A DNA stretch of 64,000 bases from 20CM-2-65-7 sp963830455 (GTDB lineage Bacteria; Gemmatimonadota; Gemmatimonadetes; Gemmatimonadales; GWC2-71-9), in assembly GCA_963830455.1 (NCBI GenBank), contig CAWHMT010000003.1, positions 186,001-250,000 on the forward strand, written 5' to 3'. A program made the translations under genes and the position numbers. Of the stretch, positions 10,196 through 19,182 are shown in pieces. The notes beneath the pieces were generated by a model. It was given only the letters and a program-made list of their open reading frames with translations, had not been told where the DNA came from and did no database searches. Every line of letters begins with the position of its first letter. Position 1 is the stretch's first letter.

Positions 10196-11012
10196 CGGGC
10201 GGGGGGCCATCAGCCATCAGCCGTCAGCCATCTGATCTTCACGCTGCCATTGACGAGGCCTGGGCGCGCATTCAGATGGCCCCCGGTTTTCTCACCGAGC
10301 GCGAAGGCCGGTTCCTGGCGCTCGTCGCGGCCTGCGCGCCCGCGCAGGGTACCATCCTCGAAATCGGCAGCTACAAGGGCAAGTCGACCGTCGGCCTGGC
10401 CTCGATCGCGCAGCGCTACGGACTCGGCCCAGTCGTCGCCGTGGATCCACACTCCGCTCCAGCCGTCACCGATTTCGGGCACGGCTCACAACAGTCGTCC
10501 TGGGATGATTTTCGCGCTTCGCTGCGCCGGGCCGGCGTGGAGCAAAGTGTCGAGGCCCATCGCGCATACTCGCGCGATCTCGCCACGGGGTGGACACGAC
10601 CGATCCGGTTTCTGTGGATCGATGGCGACCACACCTACCGGGGCGCGAAAGAGGACATCGATCTCTTTCGCAAGCATCTGACGCCCGGCGCCATCGTGGC
10701 GATGCACGACGTCCTGCATTCGTTCGAGGGGCCGATCCGCGTATTCGTCGAGGAGCTGCTGGCCTCGGACGACTTTGGGCCGGCCGGCGTATGCGGATCG
10801 ATTGGCTGGGCACAGTACCGCCCCGGCGGAGGGGGGCCCGCTGGCGCGATGCGCGCCGCGCGCTCGCGCGCAAGGCCGCGCGGTTGATTCCGTTCGTACG
10901 CGACGGACGGGAGCCGAAGGGGTTTGCGAAGCTGCGCTATAAGCTCAGACGGGGGCTGGTGCCACATAAGGCACCAACCCCCGCTGAATGGATCGATGCG
11001 GTGAGACTCTAA
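10189..11012 (+). CDS. Class I SAM-dependent methyltransferase, frameshifted, start uncertain
   Basis: Methyltransferase of the Methyltransf_24 type: LEIGSYKGKSTVGLA is the SAM-binding loop, AVDPHS the acidic end of strand 2, and FLWIDGDHTYRGAKEDI and GAIVAMHDV the typical later motifs. At a G6 run (10831-10836) the frame shifts; the likely true tail (WRDARRALARKAARLIPFV to WIDAVRL) lies in another frame and ends at TAA 11012. The only in-frame start upstream of the heptamer array 10207-10234 is TTG 10189, inside the bacilliredoxin gene; ATG 10276 is an alternative. The stop overlaps the convergent VWA gene stop. Substrate unknown. Confidence 0.75.
10207..10234. repeat. Heptamer array at the methyltransferase start
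   Basis: Four head-to-tail heptamers: CCATCAG, CCATCAG, CCGTCAG, CCATCTG. They lie directly after the bacilliredoxin stop and inside the presumed 5' end of the methyltransferase frame. No inverted partner is evident nearby. Confidence 0.85.
10951..10982. repeat. Inverted repeat in the methyltransferase 3' end
   Basis: GGGGGCTGGTGCC, a 6-base spacer, then GGCACCAACCCCC: 13-base arms with one mismatch, 30 bases before the convergent stop codons. It lacks a T run on either strand but could fold in both transcripts of the convergent pair. Confidence 0.6.
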
Positions 11013-11767
11013 AGGATTCTGCCGCGTCTCACTCGGAAGTCGACAATTTCAGACATCCAGCTCCACAATGAGTCTTGCTGCTCCGGGGGAGCGCCCATGC
11101 TCACATGGCGCGGCCATCCTGCCATCGTCTGCCAGTCCTGTGTCCAGACGCGGACGCGCTTGCGCGGCACCTGTTGCTCCCACAGCTGCGCGACTTTGGG
11201 GGTGGCATACAGCAACCGCACCGTCACGCTGCGCGACAGGTACTCGAGCGGAGTCAGGTCGATCTTCCGGTACCGCTCCTCGGCTGACATGCGACCTGCG
11301 CCGGGGAAGTCGGGCTCGCCGTCCGAAAACATCACGATACTGAGCGGCGACAGCACCAGGTTTTGGCGTTTGACGTGGACCGCCACGCGACTGAAAAACG
11401 TATTGAAGTCCGTAAGCGGATCGTTCTCCGGGAACCAGGCACGCAGATCGCGTTCGATCTCTTCGACCGACTTGCCGCTCAGATCCTGAATGGGATGAAA
11501 CGCCTTCGGAACGTTGGCCTGTTGGCCGCCAAGCGAGCCGATAAACACATCGGTTGGTTGTTTCAGTCCGCCGAGGCCGTTCAGGTGCCCGTAGATGTAC
11601 AGGGCCGCAAACTCGATGCTCTGGTCGAAGTGCGGAGTCGCCCGGAACGAGCCGCTGACGTCCATCCCGATCACCAGGGTGGAGCGCGGCGGCGGCGCGT
11701 CTGCCGGGGGCTTGCAGGCGAGCAAGCCGAGGGCAAGCAGCCCCACTACGGCGCGCGCGGGTTTCAC
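11009..11767 (-). CDS. VWA-domain lipoprotein
   Basis: A 252-residue protein. The signal peptide ends in LGLLACKPP, a lipobox with Cys at about residue 17, so it should be membrane-anchored. The mature part starts with a strand followed by DVSGS (the DxSxS metal-ion-dependent adhesion site motif), and has SDGEPDFPG later; both are von Willebrand factor A features. The start is GTG 11767, overlapping the stop of the upstream membrane protein gene (GTGA), which shows co-translation. The longer frame to 11959 overlaps that gene and is rejected. Partner binding is inferred; the pair may form an envelope complex. I do not recognise a named family. Confidence 0.78.
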   Translation of the reverse strand: MKPARAVVGLLALGLLACKPPADAPPPRSTLVIGMDVSGSFRATPHFDQSIEFAALYIYGHLNGLGGLKQPTDVFIGSLGGQQANVPKAFHPIQDLSGKSVEEIERDLRAWFPENDPLTDFNTFFSRVAVHVKRQNLVLSPLSIVMFSDGEPDFPGAGRMSAEERYRKIDLTPLEYLSRSVTVRLLYATPKVAQLWEQQVPRKRVRVWTQDWQTMAGWPRHVSMGAPPEQQDSLWSWMSEIVDFRVRRGRIL

Positions 11768-12987
11768 CGGGCCACCTCGCCGCTCACGCGCGCGGGGAAG
11801 TGCGTGGCCGACATCACGTCGTCGATCGACTTGAACGGCAGTGTGAAGTGCCCGCGGCCGGTGAAGACGACGAAGAGAAAATTGAGTCCCGCGGCCACCA
11901 CCTGCAGGACCGGCAGGGACACGAGCTCGAATAGCTCGCGTGCCTCTTTCCGGAACCACTCACGCTCGCCCTTGAGGGCGGCAATCGGACCCTTCCAGTA
12001 GTCGGGCATCGCCTGCGCGCCGCCGTGAGCAGCTCCTTCGCCCATCGGTTGGCGGCTCAACACGGCGATCAACGCGGGGGCGCCGAAGCGGCCGAACAGG
12101 AACCACGTCATGCCGCGCACACCGACCCACGCAAAGAACGCGAGACCCAGTGTCCCGACGACGCCGAGTGTGACGCCCTGCTGTGCCAGCCACGGCGTCA
12201 TGGCATCGACCATTTCGCGATAGAGGAACAGCACTTCGAACATGGCCACCGCGATCTCGACCAGGATCATGAACACGATGTTCCCGGTCTGTTTCTCCTT
12301 GATGGCATCGTTCAACACCTGGATACACGCGAAGCTGCCCGCCACGATGATCGACAGGAAAATCCACAGCAGGGTGACCAGCGCGAAGGCGTTGACTTCG
12401 TAGCCGGTGAGGTCGGCGAGCAGCTCGCTCATGGTGGGACGCAGCGTGAACGTGAAGATCGTCGCCTCGACGGCCGACCAGATCAGCAGCAGTACGAAGG
12501 CCGCCCAAGGCACGCCGGGCCGCCGCGACGTCGCGTCGAGCATCGCCAGCGGGGACGTAATCGCGCCCTTCAGCGTGCCGAAGATGAGCTGCGCACCCAG
12601 CTTGAGCAGCCCCCACACCCAGCCGACCATGACGATCAGGAACTTCACGAGGCCGGCCCAATAGAACCACACCATGCGCACGGCGTCCCACCACGCGAGC
12701 GCCACCGATTGCATGAGTGTCACCGAGCGGCCCAGCCGGAACGGAATCGTGTAGAGCGAGACCATCGTGCCCCAAATCGCGGCGATGAACGCGCCTGCTG
12801 GGAGCAACAGGAGAATCGCAGTGCCGGCAAGACTCCAGAACGAGTCACCCGCGAGCACGTAGCTGAATATCCTGGTCTGAAATGGGACGATCCACGCCAG
12901 CCCGGCCATCACCCAGTCGAACAGCTGCGAGATGATGAAGGCCCACTGCTGTTGGCTTTGCACGGCGCTGGTGACGGTCTCTTGCAT
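11764..12987 (-). CDS. Polytopic membrane protein of unknown function
   Basis: A 407-residue protein with about seven hydrophobic segments (for example AILLLLPAGAFIAAIWG, FVLLLIWSAVEATIFTF and LVTLLWIFLSIIVAG) and a soluble C-terminal part. Start ATG 12987 has the Shine-Dalgarno-like GGGAGG (12996-13001 on the complementary strand) about 8 bases upstream; the longer frame to 13065 includes the promoter region and is less likely. It is the first gene of a two-gene operon with the VWA lipoprotein. No enzyme motif is recognised. Confidence 0.75.
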   Translation of the reverse strand: MQETVTSAVQSQQQWAFIISQLFDWVMAGLAWIVPFQTRIFSYVLAGDSFWSLAGTAILLLLPAGAFIAAIWGTMVSLYTIPFRLGRSVTLMQSVALAWWDAVRMVWFYWAGLVKFLIVMVGWVWGLLKLGAQLIFGTLKGAITSPLAMLDATSRRPGVPWAAFVLLLIWSAVEATIFTFTLRPTMSELLADLTGYEVNAFALVTLLWIFLSIIVAGSFACIQVLNDAIKEKQTGNIVFMILVEIAVAMFEVLFLYREMVDAMTPWLAQQGVTLGVVGTLGLAFFAWVGVRGMTWFLFGRFGAPALIAVLSRQPMGEGAAHGGAQAMPDYWKGPIAALKGEREWFRKEARELFELVSLPVLQVVAAGLNFLFVVFTGRGHFTLPFKSIDDVMSATHFPARVSGEVAR

Positions 12988-13036
12988 CGGAAGAGCCCTC
13001 CCGGGGGATAGGACGGCGTTGGGATCGAGGCGGCAC

Positions 13037-13065
13037 ATTGTTATAAACGGGACCGGACAAGTCAA
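13037..13065 (-). promoter_or_regulatory. Sigma-70-like promoter for the membrane protein/VWA operon
   Basis: On the minus strand, TTGACT (13065-13060), a 17-base spacer, then AACAAT (13042-13037). Transcription would start near 13030, giving a leader of about 40 bases that contains the ribosome binding site of the membrane protein gene. The -10 match is only 4 of 6. Confidence 0.5.
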
Positions 13066-13140
13066 GCAAAGGCGGGGTGACGGGCATCACGGGCGCCCTG
13101 CGACTTGCGCAAAATGCCCATGAAAGGCTAATCATCTGGC

Positions 13141-13512
13141 GTGTCGGATGACCCGAAACGCTTGATCGTCGTCGGCGACCGCGTGCTGATCACGCCCGAG
13201 GAGGGCGAGGAGCGCACCAACGTCGGTCTGTTCCTACCGCCGTCGGCGATCGAGGGCCGGCAGGTCCAGGGCGGCCGCATCGTCGCCACCGGCCCCGGTA
13301 CGCCGATGGCCGAGCCGACCAGCATGGATGAAGAGCCGTGGAAGCTCAGCCACGGCGGCTCTGATGTGAAATACCTGCCGATGCAGGCCCAGGCCGGGGA
13401 CTACGCCCTGTTTTTTCGAAAGGCCGCCGTGGAAATCACCTTCGAGCAGACGACCTATCTCGTCGTACCGCAGGCTGCGATACTCGTCCTGGTGCGAGGC
13501 AAGCATGGCTGA
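13141..13512 (+). CDS. GroES-like co-chaperone (Cpn10 family)
   Basis: A 123-residue protein. VVGDRVLITPEEGEERTNVG followed by GLFLPP and GGRIVATGPG is the Cpn10 beta-barrel pattern. It is about 25 residues longer than GroES because of an insert after GPGTPM, and no GroEL gene is adjacent. It may be a divergent paralogue rather than the housekeeping GroES. It starts at GTG, with its end overlapping the next ATG by 8 bases. Confidence 0.82.
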   Translation: MSDDPKRLIVVGDRVLITPEEGEERTNVGLFLPPSAIEGRQVQGGRIVATGPGTPMAEPTSMDEEPWKLSHGGSDVKYLPMQAQAGDYALFFRKAAVEITFEQTTYLVVPQAAILVLVRGKHG

Positions 13513-13822
13513 CATCGGCTGGGCACGCAGTCGCGGCAACCGGGCGGAAGGGCACGGCCTGCGGCGCGGCGCCTGGTATCGCGTGGTGGAAGATCCAAAG
13601 AAGGACTACGTGGTTCTCGATGTGCATCACGTCGAGATTCGGATTCCGAAAGGTGATGTCGAGATTCACGCCGAGCGGCCCAATGCCTGGAGCGTGGTCC
13701 GCGAGCCGCATCTTGTTTGTCCCGGCTGTCATGCCCGCGCCGTGATCCCCGAGGGACAGAAGAACGCCAAGTGCAGCGAATGCGGCCGGACGTTTCCGAT
13801 CGACTGGAAGGACGCCGGATGA
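13505..13822 (+). CDS. Small zinc-ribbon protein of unknown function
   Basis: A 105-residue protein. The C-terminal part has CPGCH and CSECGR, two CxxC knuckles 19 residues apart that should bind one zinc ion. The N-terminal part (GAWYRVVEDPKKDYVVLDV) looks like a small beta domain. It overlaps the GroES-like gene by 8 bases and is probably co-expressed. Its TGA lies at the first base pairs of the 15-nt repeat array. Confidence 0.7.
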   Translation: MADIGWARSRGNRAEGHGLRRGAWYRVVEDPKKDYVVLDVHHVEIRIPKGDVEIHAERPNAWSVVREPHLVCPGCHARAVIPEGQKNAKCSECGRTFPIDWKDAG

Positions 13823-13880
13823 AGCGACGGTAAATGAAACGACGGTAGGTGAAACGACGGTAGGTGAGACGACGGCAAAC
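13821..13880. repeat. Left 15-nt word array (four units)
   Basis: Four consecutive 15-base units of the form GAAACGACGGTAGGT: 13821-13835, 13836-13850 and 13851-13865 (the middle two identical) and 13866-13880. The array begins within the zinc-ribbon stop codon and ends 5 bases before the stop of the four-helix-bundle gene. Its complement recurs at 14296-14372. Confidence 0.92.
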
Positions 13881-13885
13881 ACCTG

Positions 13886-14245
13886 CTACGTTTTCTTGAC
13901 TGCTCTCCCGACACCTGCGTAAAGTCTCCACGTCATAAGACCCGCCTGTCTCCGCAATCGCTCCAGCGCCGCCCATGCCGCTTCATCAAGCAGCTTCAGA
14001 TCCTTCGCGACGCGAAGTGTGTACGCCAGCTCTGCCAGCGAACCCACACTGATGTCGAGAAATCGTCTGTATTCCGCTGGACCACGCTTCGCGGACCCTT
14101 CGACAATGTTCACGGCGGCCGAGAACGCCGCCCGGCGAGCCTGCGAGGTCAGGCCATACAGTTCGTGTTTCGGAAAAGTCGTGGTCACCCTGTAGACCTC
14201 GAGAACCAGCTCGTGGCAGAGCTTCCAGAGCTTGAAGCCTCTCAT
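13886..14245 (-). CDS. Four-helix-bundle protein (S23 / 23S rRNA intervening-sequence family)
   Basis: A 119-residue all-helical protein with the family pattern: FKLWKLCHELVLEVYRVT, FPKHELYGLTSQARRAAFS, NIVEGSAKRGPAEYRRFLDIS and AELAYTLRVAKDL. The family is found inside 23S rRNA intervening sequences and, as Avd, in diversity-generating retroelements, but often stands alone with no known function. Here no rRNA or reverse transcriptase is nearby. The gene is bracketed by inverted 15-nt arrays, which suggests it belongs to that repeat unit. Confidence 0.92.
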   Translation of the reverse strand: MRGFKLWKLCHELVLEVYRVTTTFPKHELYGLTSQARRAAFSAAVNIVEGSAKRGPAEYRRFLDISVGSLAELAYTLRVAKDLKLLDEAAWAALERLRRQAGLMTWRLYAGVGRAVKKT

Positions 14246-14295
14246 GCGCCATCATCGTCGCGAGCATAGCGTGAGACCGTCAACGCCCGTGCAAT

Positions 14296-14372
14296 CCACC
14301 GTCCCCTACCGTCGCTTGATCTACCGTCGTTGTGTCTACCGTCGTCTTATCTACCGTCCCTTACCGTCAAGG
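14296..14372. repeat. Right 15-nt word array, inverted relative to the left one
   Basis: Units CTACCGTCGCTTGAT (14306-14320), CTACCGTCGTTGTGT (14321-14335) and CTACCGTCGTCTTAT (14336-14350), flanked by truncated CCACCGTCCC and CTACCGTCCC/TTACCGTC units. The core CTACCGTCGTTTCAC would be the reverse complement of the left-array unit. The stop codon of the prolyl oligopeptidase gene (14367-14369) lies inside the last unit. Confidence 0.9.
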
Positions 14373-16521
14373 TTGGAGCGTCGGCAGTTCCATCCGAAGA
14401 TTATGGACCAAGAACGCCCAGCGATCGGTTTGCTCCTCGATGATCTTTGCGGTCGGCTTCCCGGCGCCATGGCCGGCCTTGGTCTCGATGCGAATCAGGA
14501 CGGGCGCCGGCCCGGCCTGAGTCGACTGGAGCGTCGCCGCGTACTTGAACGAGTGTCCGGGCACCACACGATCGTCGTGATCGGCGGTCGTGATGAGCGT
14601 CGGCGGATACTTCGTCCCCGGTTTCATGTTGTGGATCGGCGAGTACCGATAGAGGGCCGGGAACTGGGCGACGCTATCGGCCGAGCCGTACTCCGTGACC
14701 CACGCCCACCCGATGGTGAACTTGTGGAATCGGAGCATGTCCATCACGCCGACGGCAGGGATCGCGGCGCCGAACAACTCCGGACGCTGATTCAAGACCG
14801 CCCCGACCAATAATCCGCCATTCGAACCGCCGCCGATCGCCAGTTTCGGCGGCGAGGTGTACCCCTCCGCGATCAGATACTCGGCTGCAGCGATAAAGTC
14901 ATCGAACACGTTTTGCTTCCGATCCAACATGCCGGCTTGGTGCCACTCTTCGCCGTATTCAGCTCCGCCGCGCAGCACCGCCTGCGCGTACACGCCGCCC
15001 ATCTCGAGCCAAGCCAGCACCCCGATCGAGAAGGCAGGCGTCATGTTCACGTTGAAGCCGCCGTAGCCGTACAGGTACGTCGCGTTTGAGCCGTCTTTCT
15101 TGAGTCCCTTCTTGTAGGTCAAAAACAGCGGGGCGCGCGTGCCGTCTTTGCTGCGATAGAACACCAGCACCGTTTCGAAGCCCGAGGGATCGAACGCGAT
15201 CTCCGGTGCCTTGAAGACGGTGGATGTACCGGTCTTGAAATCGTGCCGGAAGATCGTCGTGGGATAGAGGAACGACGTGAATGCGTAGAACATCTCGTCG
15301 TCGCGCGGCTCACCGGTCACCTGCACGATCGAGCCGAGGGTCGGCAGCTTCACGTCGCCCCCCCCGGCGGGCTTGCCGTCGAGCGCGAACAGCCGCAGTT
15401 GCGACGATGCGTCGTGGAGATAGCGGATCACGAACGTGTTGTGCACGATCTGCGACCCTTCGATCGGATCGGATGCCTGCGGGACCAGCTCGCGCCAGGC
15501 GGACGGCTGCGGCGTGCGGGTGTCCACCGCGACGATTCTGCTGCGCGGCGCGGCATTGTCGGTTTGAAAGAAGAACACCGGCCCGCTGTTGCCCACAAAG
15601 CCGTACGACGCATCGAACTCATCGAGCAGCCTGACGACCGGCGCGTCGAGGCGGGGCTGCTTCGGATCGGCGAGGTCCTGATAATAGATGCGATTGCGCC
15701 GATCGGTGCCGAGCCAGACCGTGTAGATCGCGTAGCGGCCATCGGCGCTGACCTCAACCCCAAAGCCCCAGTCGGGATGATCGGGCCGCTCGTAAATCAG
15801 GCGATCGGCAGATTGCTCGGTGCCGAGCTTGTGATAGTAGACCTTTTGATTGTGATTGACCTCGAGCAGGGGATCGGCGCCCGGGGCGGGTTCGGGATAG
15901 CGGCTGTAGAAGAACCCGGCGCCATCATGCGTCCACGCGGCACTCGAGAACTTGATCCACTTCAAGTGATCGCTGCTTGTCCTGCTTGGTCATCACGTCA
16001 CGGACGCCGAATTCCTGCCAGTCGGATCCGCTGCCCGACGTGCCGTACACCAAGGTGCGGCCGTCTTCGGAGAATGCCAGAATCGACAGCGCCACCGTGC
16101 CGTCCGCGGACAGCGTGTTGGGGTCGAGCAGGATCTCGGGCTCGGCGGTCAACGCGCTCTGGGTATAGAGCACCGACTGGTTCTGCAGGCCGGAGTTCTT
16201 GAAGAAGAAGTAGCGGCCGCCCTTCTTGAACGGCGCCCCGTACTTGGGATAGTCCCACAGGGCCGTCAACCGCCGCCGAATGCGCTCTCGTTCGGGGATC
16301 TGCTCGAGGTAGGCGAACGTGACGCGGTTTTCGGCCTCGACCCATCCCCTAGTCTCCGGCGAATCCACGTCCTCGAGCCAGCGGTACGGGTCGGCGACCT
16401 TCGTGCCGTGGTAGTCGTCGATCACGTCGCCTTTGCGGGCCGGAGGATAGGTGATGGATTGCGCGTCGAGAATAGAAGTCATCAGCAAGGCCACGATGGG
16501 GAGAGTTTTGATGGTGCGCAT
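14367..16521 (-). CDS. Prolyl oligopeptidase (S9A) family protein, frameshifted
   Basis: About 717 residues after correction, the usual length of prolyl oligopeptidase. The start is ATG 16521 with a signal peptide (TLPIVALLMTSILDAQS), so the enzyme is exported. The N-terminal propeller region has YRWLEDVDSPET. The C-terminal hydrolase domain shows the Ser motif GGGSNGGLLVG, Asp in TADHDDRV and His in KAGHGAG. At about 15970 one extra base separates the frame ending VRDVMTKQDKQ from the one continuing DHLKWIKFSSAAW; these segments are adjacent in the family. The stop lies inside the right repeat array. Either a sequence error or a recent inactivation. Confidence 0.88.
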
Positions 16522-16593
16522 AGCGCGTAAACGTGCCCCGACCGGCGCGTTTGGGGTAGGGGGGAAAGCCCGTCGGCGTGGCTTTGTACGCGC

Positions 16594-17734
16594 ATGGCCC
16601 ACGCCAGGTTCGCCGGCGGACTCGACGCCGCGCGCGCACTGCTGGAGTCGCGATTCGGACACGCCCGTTTCCGCGTGCACCAGCTCAAGGTACTCGGCCC
16701 GTTGCTCGCGGGCAGCGATGTGCTCGCCGTGTTGCCGACAGGGGCTGGGAAGTCGCTCTGCTATCAAGTCCCCGCGCTCCTGGGGCAAGGACTCACGCTC
16801 GTCATTTCGCCGTTGATCTCGCTCATGCAGGACCAGGTCGGTGCTCTGCGGCGGCGCGGCATCAGCGCCGCGTACGTGAACAGCCAGCTCGACGCCGAGC
16901 AGCGCCGAACCGCGCTCGATGCCGCGACGAGTGGGCAACTCACGCTCCTGTATTGCGCGCCCGAGCGCCTGGCATCGCTCACGCGCCGGCTCGTGGCCAC
17001 GCAGTACGCCGGTCGCGCTGCTCGCGATCGACGAAGCGCACTGCATCACCGAGTGGGGCAATGAGTTTCGTCCGGTTTACCGGCGGCTCGGCGTCAGTTT
17101 CGATCGCTGCTCGGCAGACCACCGACAGTCGCGCTCACCGGCAGCGCCACGCCGGCTGCGCGATCGCGGACATTCTGCGCCGTCCTGCGCATTCCCGGAC
17201 GCGCACGTGGTCGTCACGTCGTTCGACCGGCCCAACCTGAGCTTCTCGGTGCAGCAGGTGAGGGATGATCGGGAGCGCTTTCAAGTGATCCGCGGGCGGG
17301 TGCGCCGGGCGGAAGGCGCATCAATCGTCTATACACCGACACGCCGGCTCACCGAGCTGGTCACACGCGCGCTGCTGCGCACGAGCGTGAGAGCCGCCCC
17401 GTACCACGCCGGCCTCTCGGCCGACGTCCGCCGGCGTGTACTGCGGGCTTTTCTCGCCAATCAGGTCACGGTGATCGTTGCGACCAGTGCCTTCGGGATG
17501 GGGATCGACAAGCCTGATGTTCGACGCGTGCTGCATTGGGGCCCGGCGCCAACGTTGGAGGCCTACTATCAAGAAGCCGGCAGGGGCGGCAGGGACGGCC
17601 AGGCTTCCGAATGTCTGGTGCTGTGGCGCCCACAGGATCTCGCGTGGGGCAACATCAGTCCCGCCATGAAACGCTATCTCGCGTCTCGGACAAACCACCG
17701 GGCCATGATACTGGAGTACTTCGGCGAACCGTGA
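16594..17734 (+). pseudogene. recQ: RecQ-like ATP-dependent DNA helicase, multiply frameshifted
   Basis: All RecQ helicase motifs can be found, but in different frames: VLPTGAGKSLCYQVPAL (motif I), ISPLISLMQDQV, then after a shift near 17010 LLAIDEAHCITEWG (motif II), after another near 17094 PTVALTGSATP (motif III), then ADILRR, LRIP and DAHVVVTSFDRPN in successive frames between 17150 and 17215. An intact stretch follows with YHAGLSADVRR, ATSAFGMGIDKPDVR and EAGRGGRDG, ending GEP at 17734. A zinc-type CNCAVC motif lies just beyond, in yet another frame. Five or more indels point to decay or a very poor stretch of sequence. Confidence 0.82.
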
Positions 17735-17777
17735 CTGCAACTGCGCCGTCTGCGCAACTGCGCAACTATATTTTGTC

Positions 17778-19005
17778 ATGCACGACTCGCTCTACTTTTC
17801 CGAGCATCATCTCCAGGTCCGCGAGATGGTGCGCGACTTCGCGCGCACGGTGGTCAAACCATCAGCCCGCCAATACGACCTCGAAAGTCGATTCCCTTGG
17901 GACAACGTCAAACAGATGGCCGAGCTGGGGTTGTTCGGGATTCCGTGGCCGGAGGAGTTGGGTGGCTCGGGGATGGATTACCTCTCATACATCACCGTCA
18001 TTCACGAGCTGGCCAAGGTCGACGCGAGCCACGCGATCACGGTCAGCGCCCACACCACGCTCGGCACGTCACCGATCGTGGACTTCGGCACGGACGAACA
18101 GAAGAAGCGGTTCGTGCCGCTGCTCGCGACGGGGAAGGTGCTCGGCGGCTTTGGACTGACCGAGCCCGGCGCCGGATCGGATGCGGGCGGAACCAAAACC
18201 AGCGCGGTGGATAAGGGCGATCACTACGTCCTGAACGGCTCCAAGATCTTCATCACCCATGCCGGCGTCGGGGAGATCTTCTGCGTCACAGCGCGCACGG
18301 ACCCCAACGCCAAACGGACGCACGGCATCACGGCGTTCATCGTGGCCAAGGATACGTGCGACCTCGAGGAGACCAAGCGCGTCGGGATCGGACATCTCCC
18401 CGCGAGCGAGCTGCCCAAGAACCGCGGTGTGCTCTCCGGCAAGAAAGAGGACAAGCTGGGCTGGCGCGCATCCGACACGCGAGAGTTGATCTTCCAGGAC
18501 GCGATCGTCCCCAAGGAGAACGTGCTCGGGCCGGTCAACAACGGCTTCCGCCAGTTCCTCCATACTCTGGACGGTGGCCGCATCGGAATCGCCGCGCTCT
18601 CGCTGGGCCTGGCCGAAGGCGCGCTCGAGGAATGCCTGGCCTATACGTCGACCCGGAAGCAGTTCGGCCGGCCCATCGCGAGTTTCCAGGGAGTGCATTT
18701 CGCGTTGGCGGACATGGCGACCGAGATCGAAGCCGCGAAACAGCTCGTCTACCACGCCGCCTGGCTCAAGCAGCGAGGGGCATCCGTTCAAAAGGGAAGC
18801 AGCCATGGCCAAGCTGTACGCCTCCGAGCTGTGCATGCGGGCGACAACGAAGGCCGTCCAGCTCCACGGGGGCTACGGTTACACGACCGAGTACCCGGTC
18901 GAGCGGATGATGCGGGACGCCAAGATCTGCGAGATTGGGGAAGGAACAAGCGAAATCCAGCGAATTGTCATTGCCAGGCAGTTGTTAGGCGGCTTGATAG
19001 ATTGA
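17778..19005 (+). CDS. Acyl-CoA dehydrogenase, frameshifted near the C-terminus
   Basis: FAD flavoprotein that oxidises acyl-CoA to trans-2-enoyl-CoA, about 408 residues after correction. Visible features are FGLTEPGAGSDAGG (FAD/substrate segment), YVLNGSKIFITHAG, RIGIAALSLGLAEGALEE, RKQFGRPIASFQ and, in the second frame, MAKLYASELCMRA, QLHGGYGYTTEYPVERMMRD and IGEGTSEIQR. The frames join at the GGGG at 18777-18780, where one G too many is present; removing it gives the expected HPFKREAAMAKLYASE. The start is ATG 17778. It probably feeds beta-oxidation together with the hydratases and thiolase elsewhere in the window. Confidence 0.88.
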
Positions 19006-19182
19006 CCTAAGTCTTGCCTCTCCCTAGCTTTGCCCTCATGCATTGGGCTTTGGCGTCTCTCAGCCGCCTCTCCAATCGACTCATCACACCGCCCCTGACA
19101 CCGGGGGCGTTGGACTATTGCTGGGACAACCACAGGCTCCCCGGAGGCGGGTGTTTCCCGCCGGGGCGCGAGGGTCACTGCT
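19006..19182. other. Intergenic leader of the RNase G gene
   Basis: A 177-base gap upstream of the TTG start. It contains a perfect hairpin GGCGGG-TGTTT-CCCGCC (19146-19162) ending 20 bases before the start codon, with the AGGG that could act as ribosome binding site after it. RNase E/G leaders often carry structures used in autoregulation; here that is only inferred. No other gene is seen. Confidence 0.4.

Larger units (their letters stand above)
13821..14372. mobile_element. Candidate cassette: four-helix-bundle gene between inverted word arrays
   Basis: The array at 13821-13880 and the inverted array at 14296-14372 enclose one small gene (13886-14245, minus). The unit touches the zinc-ribbon stop on one side and the peptidase stop on the other, so it fills the whole space between two convergent genes. 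No transposase is present. The arrangement resembles REP sequences around a RAYT gene; mobility is inference. Confidence 0.35.

Noticed and set aside
13886..14245. Part of a diversity-generating retroelement or an rRNA intervening sequence
   Set aside because: The four-helix protein is in both contexts elsewhere, but no reverse transcriptase, variable repeat or 23S rRNA is nearby.
13821..14372. CRISPR array
   Set aside because: The units are adjacent 15-mers with no spacers between them, inverted on the other side of a gene, and no cas genes are present.
17733..17766. ACTGCGC-rich stretch after recQ as another array
   Set aside because: It can be read as the RecQ zinc-motif codons (CNCAVC) in one frame, and the word spacing is irregular.
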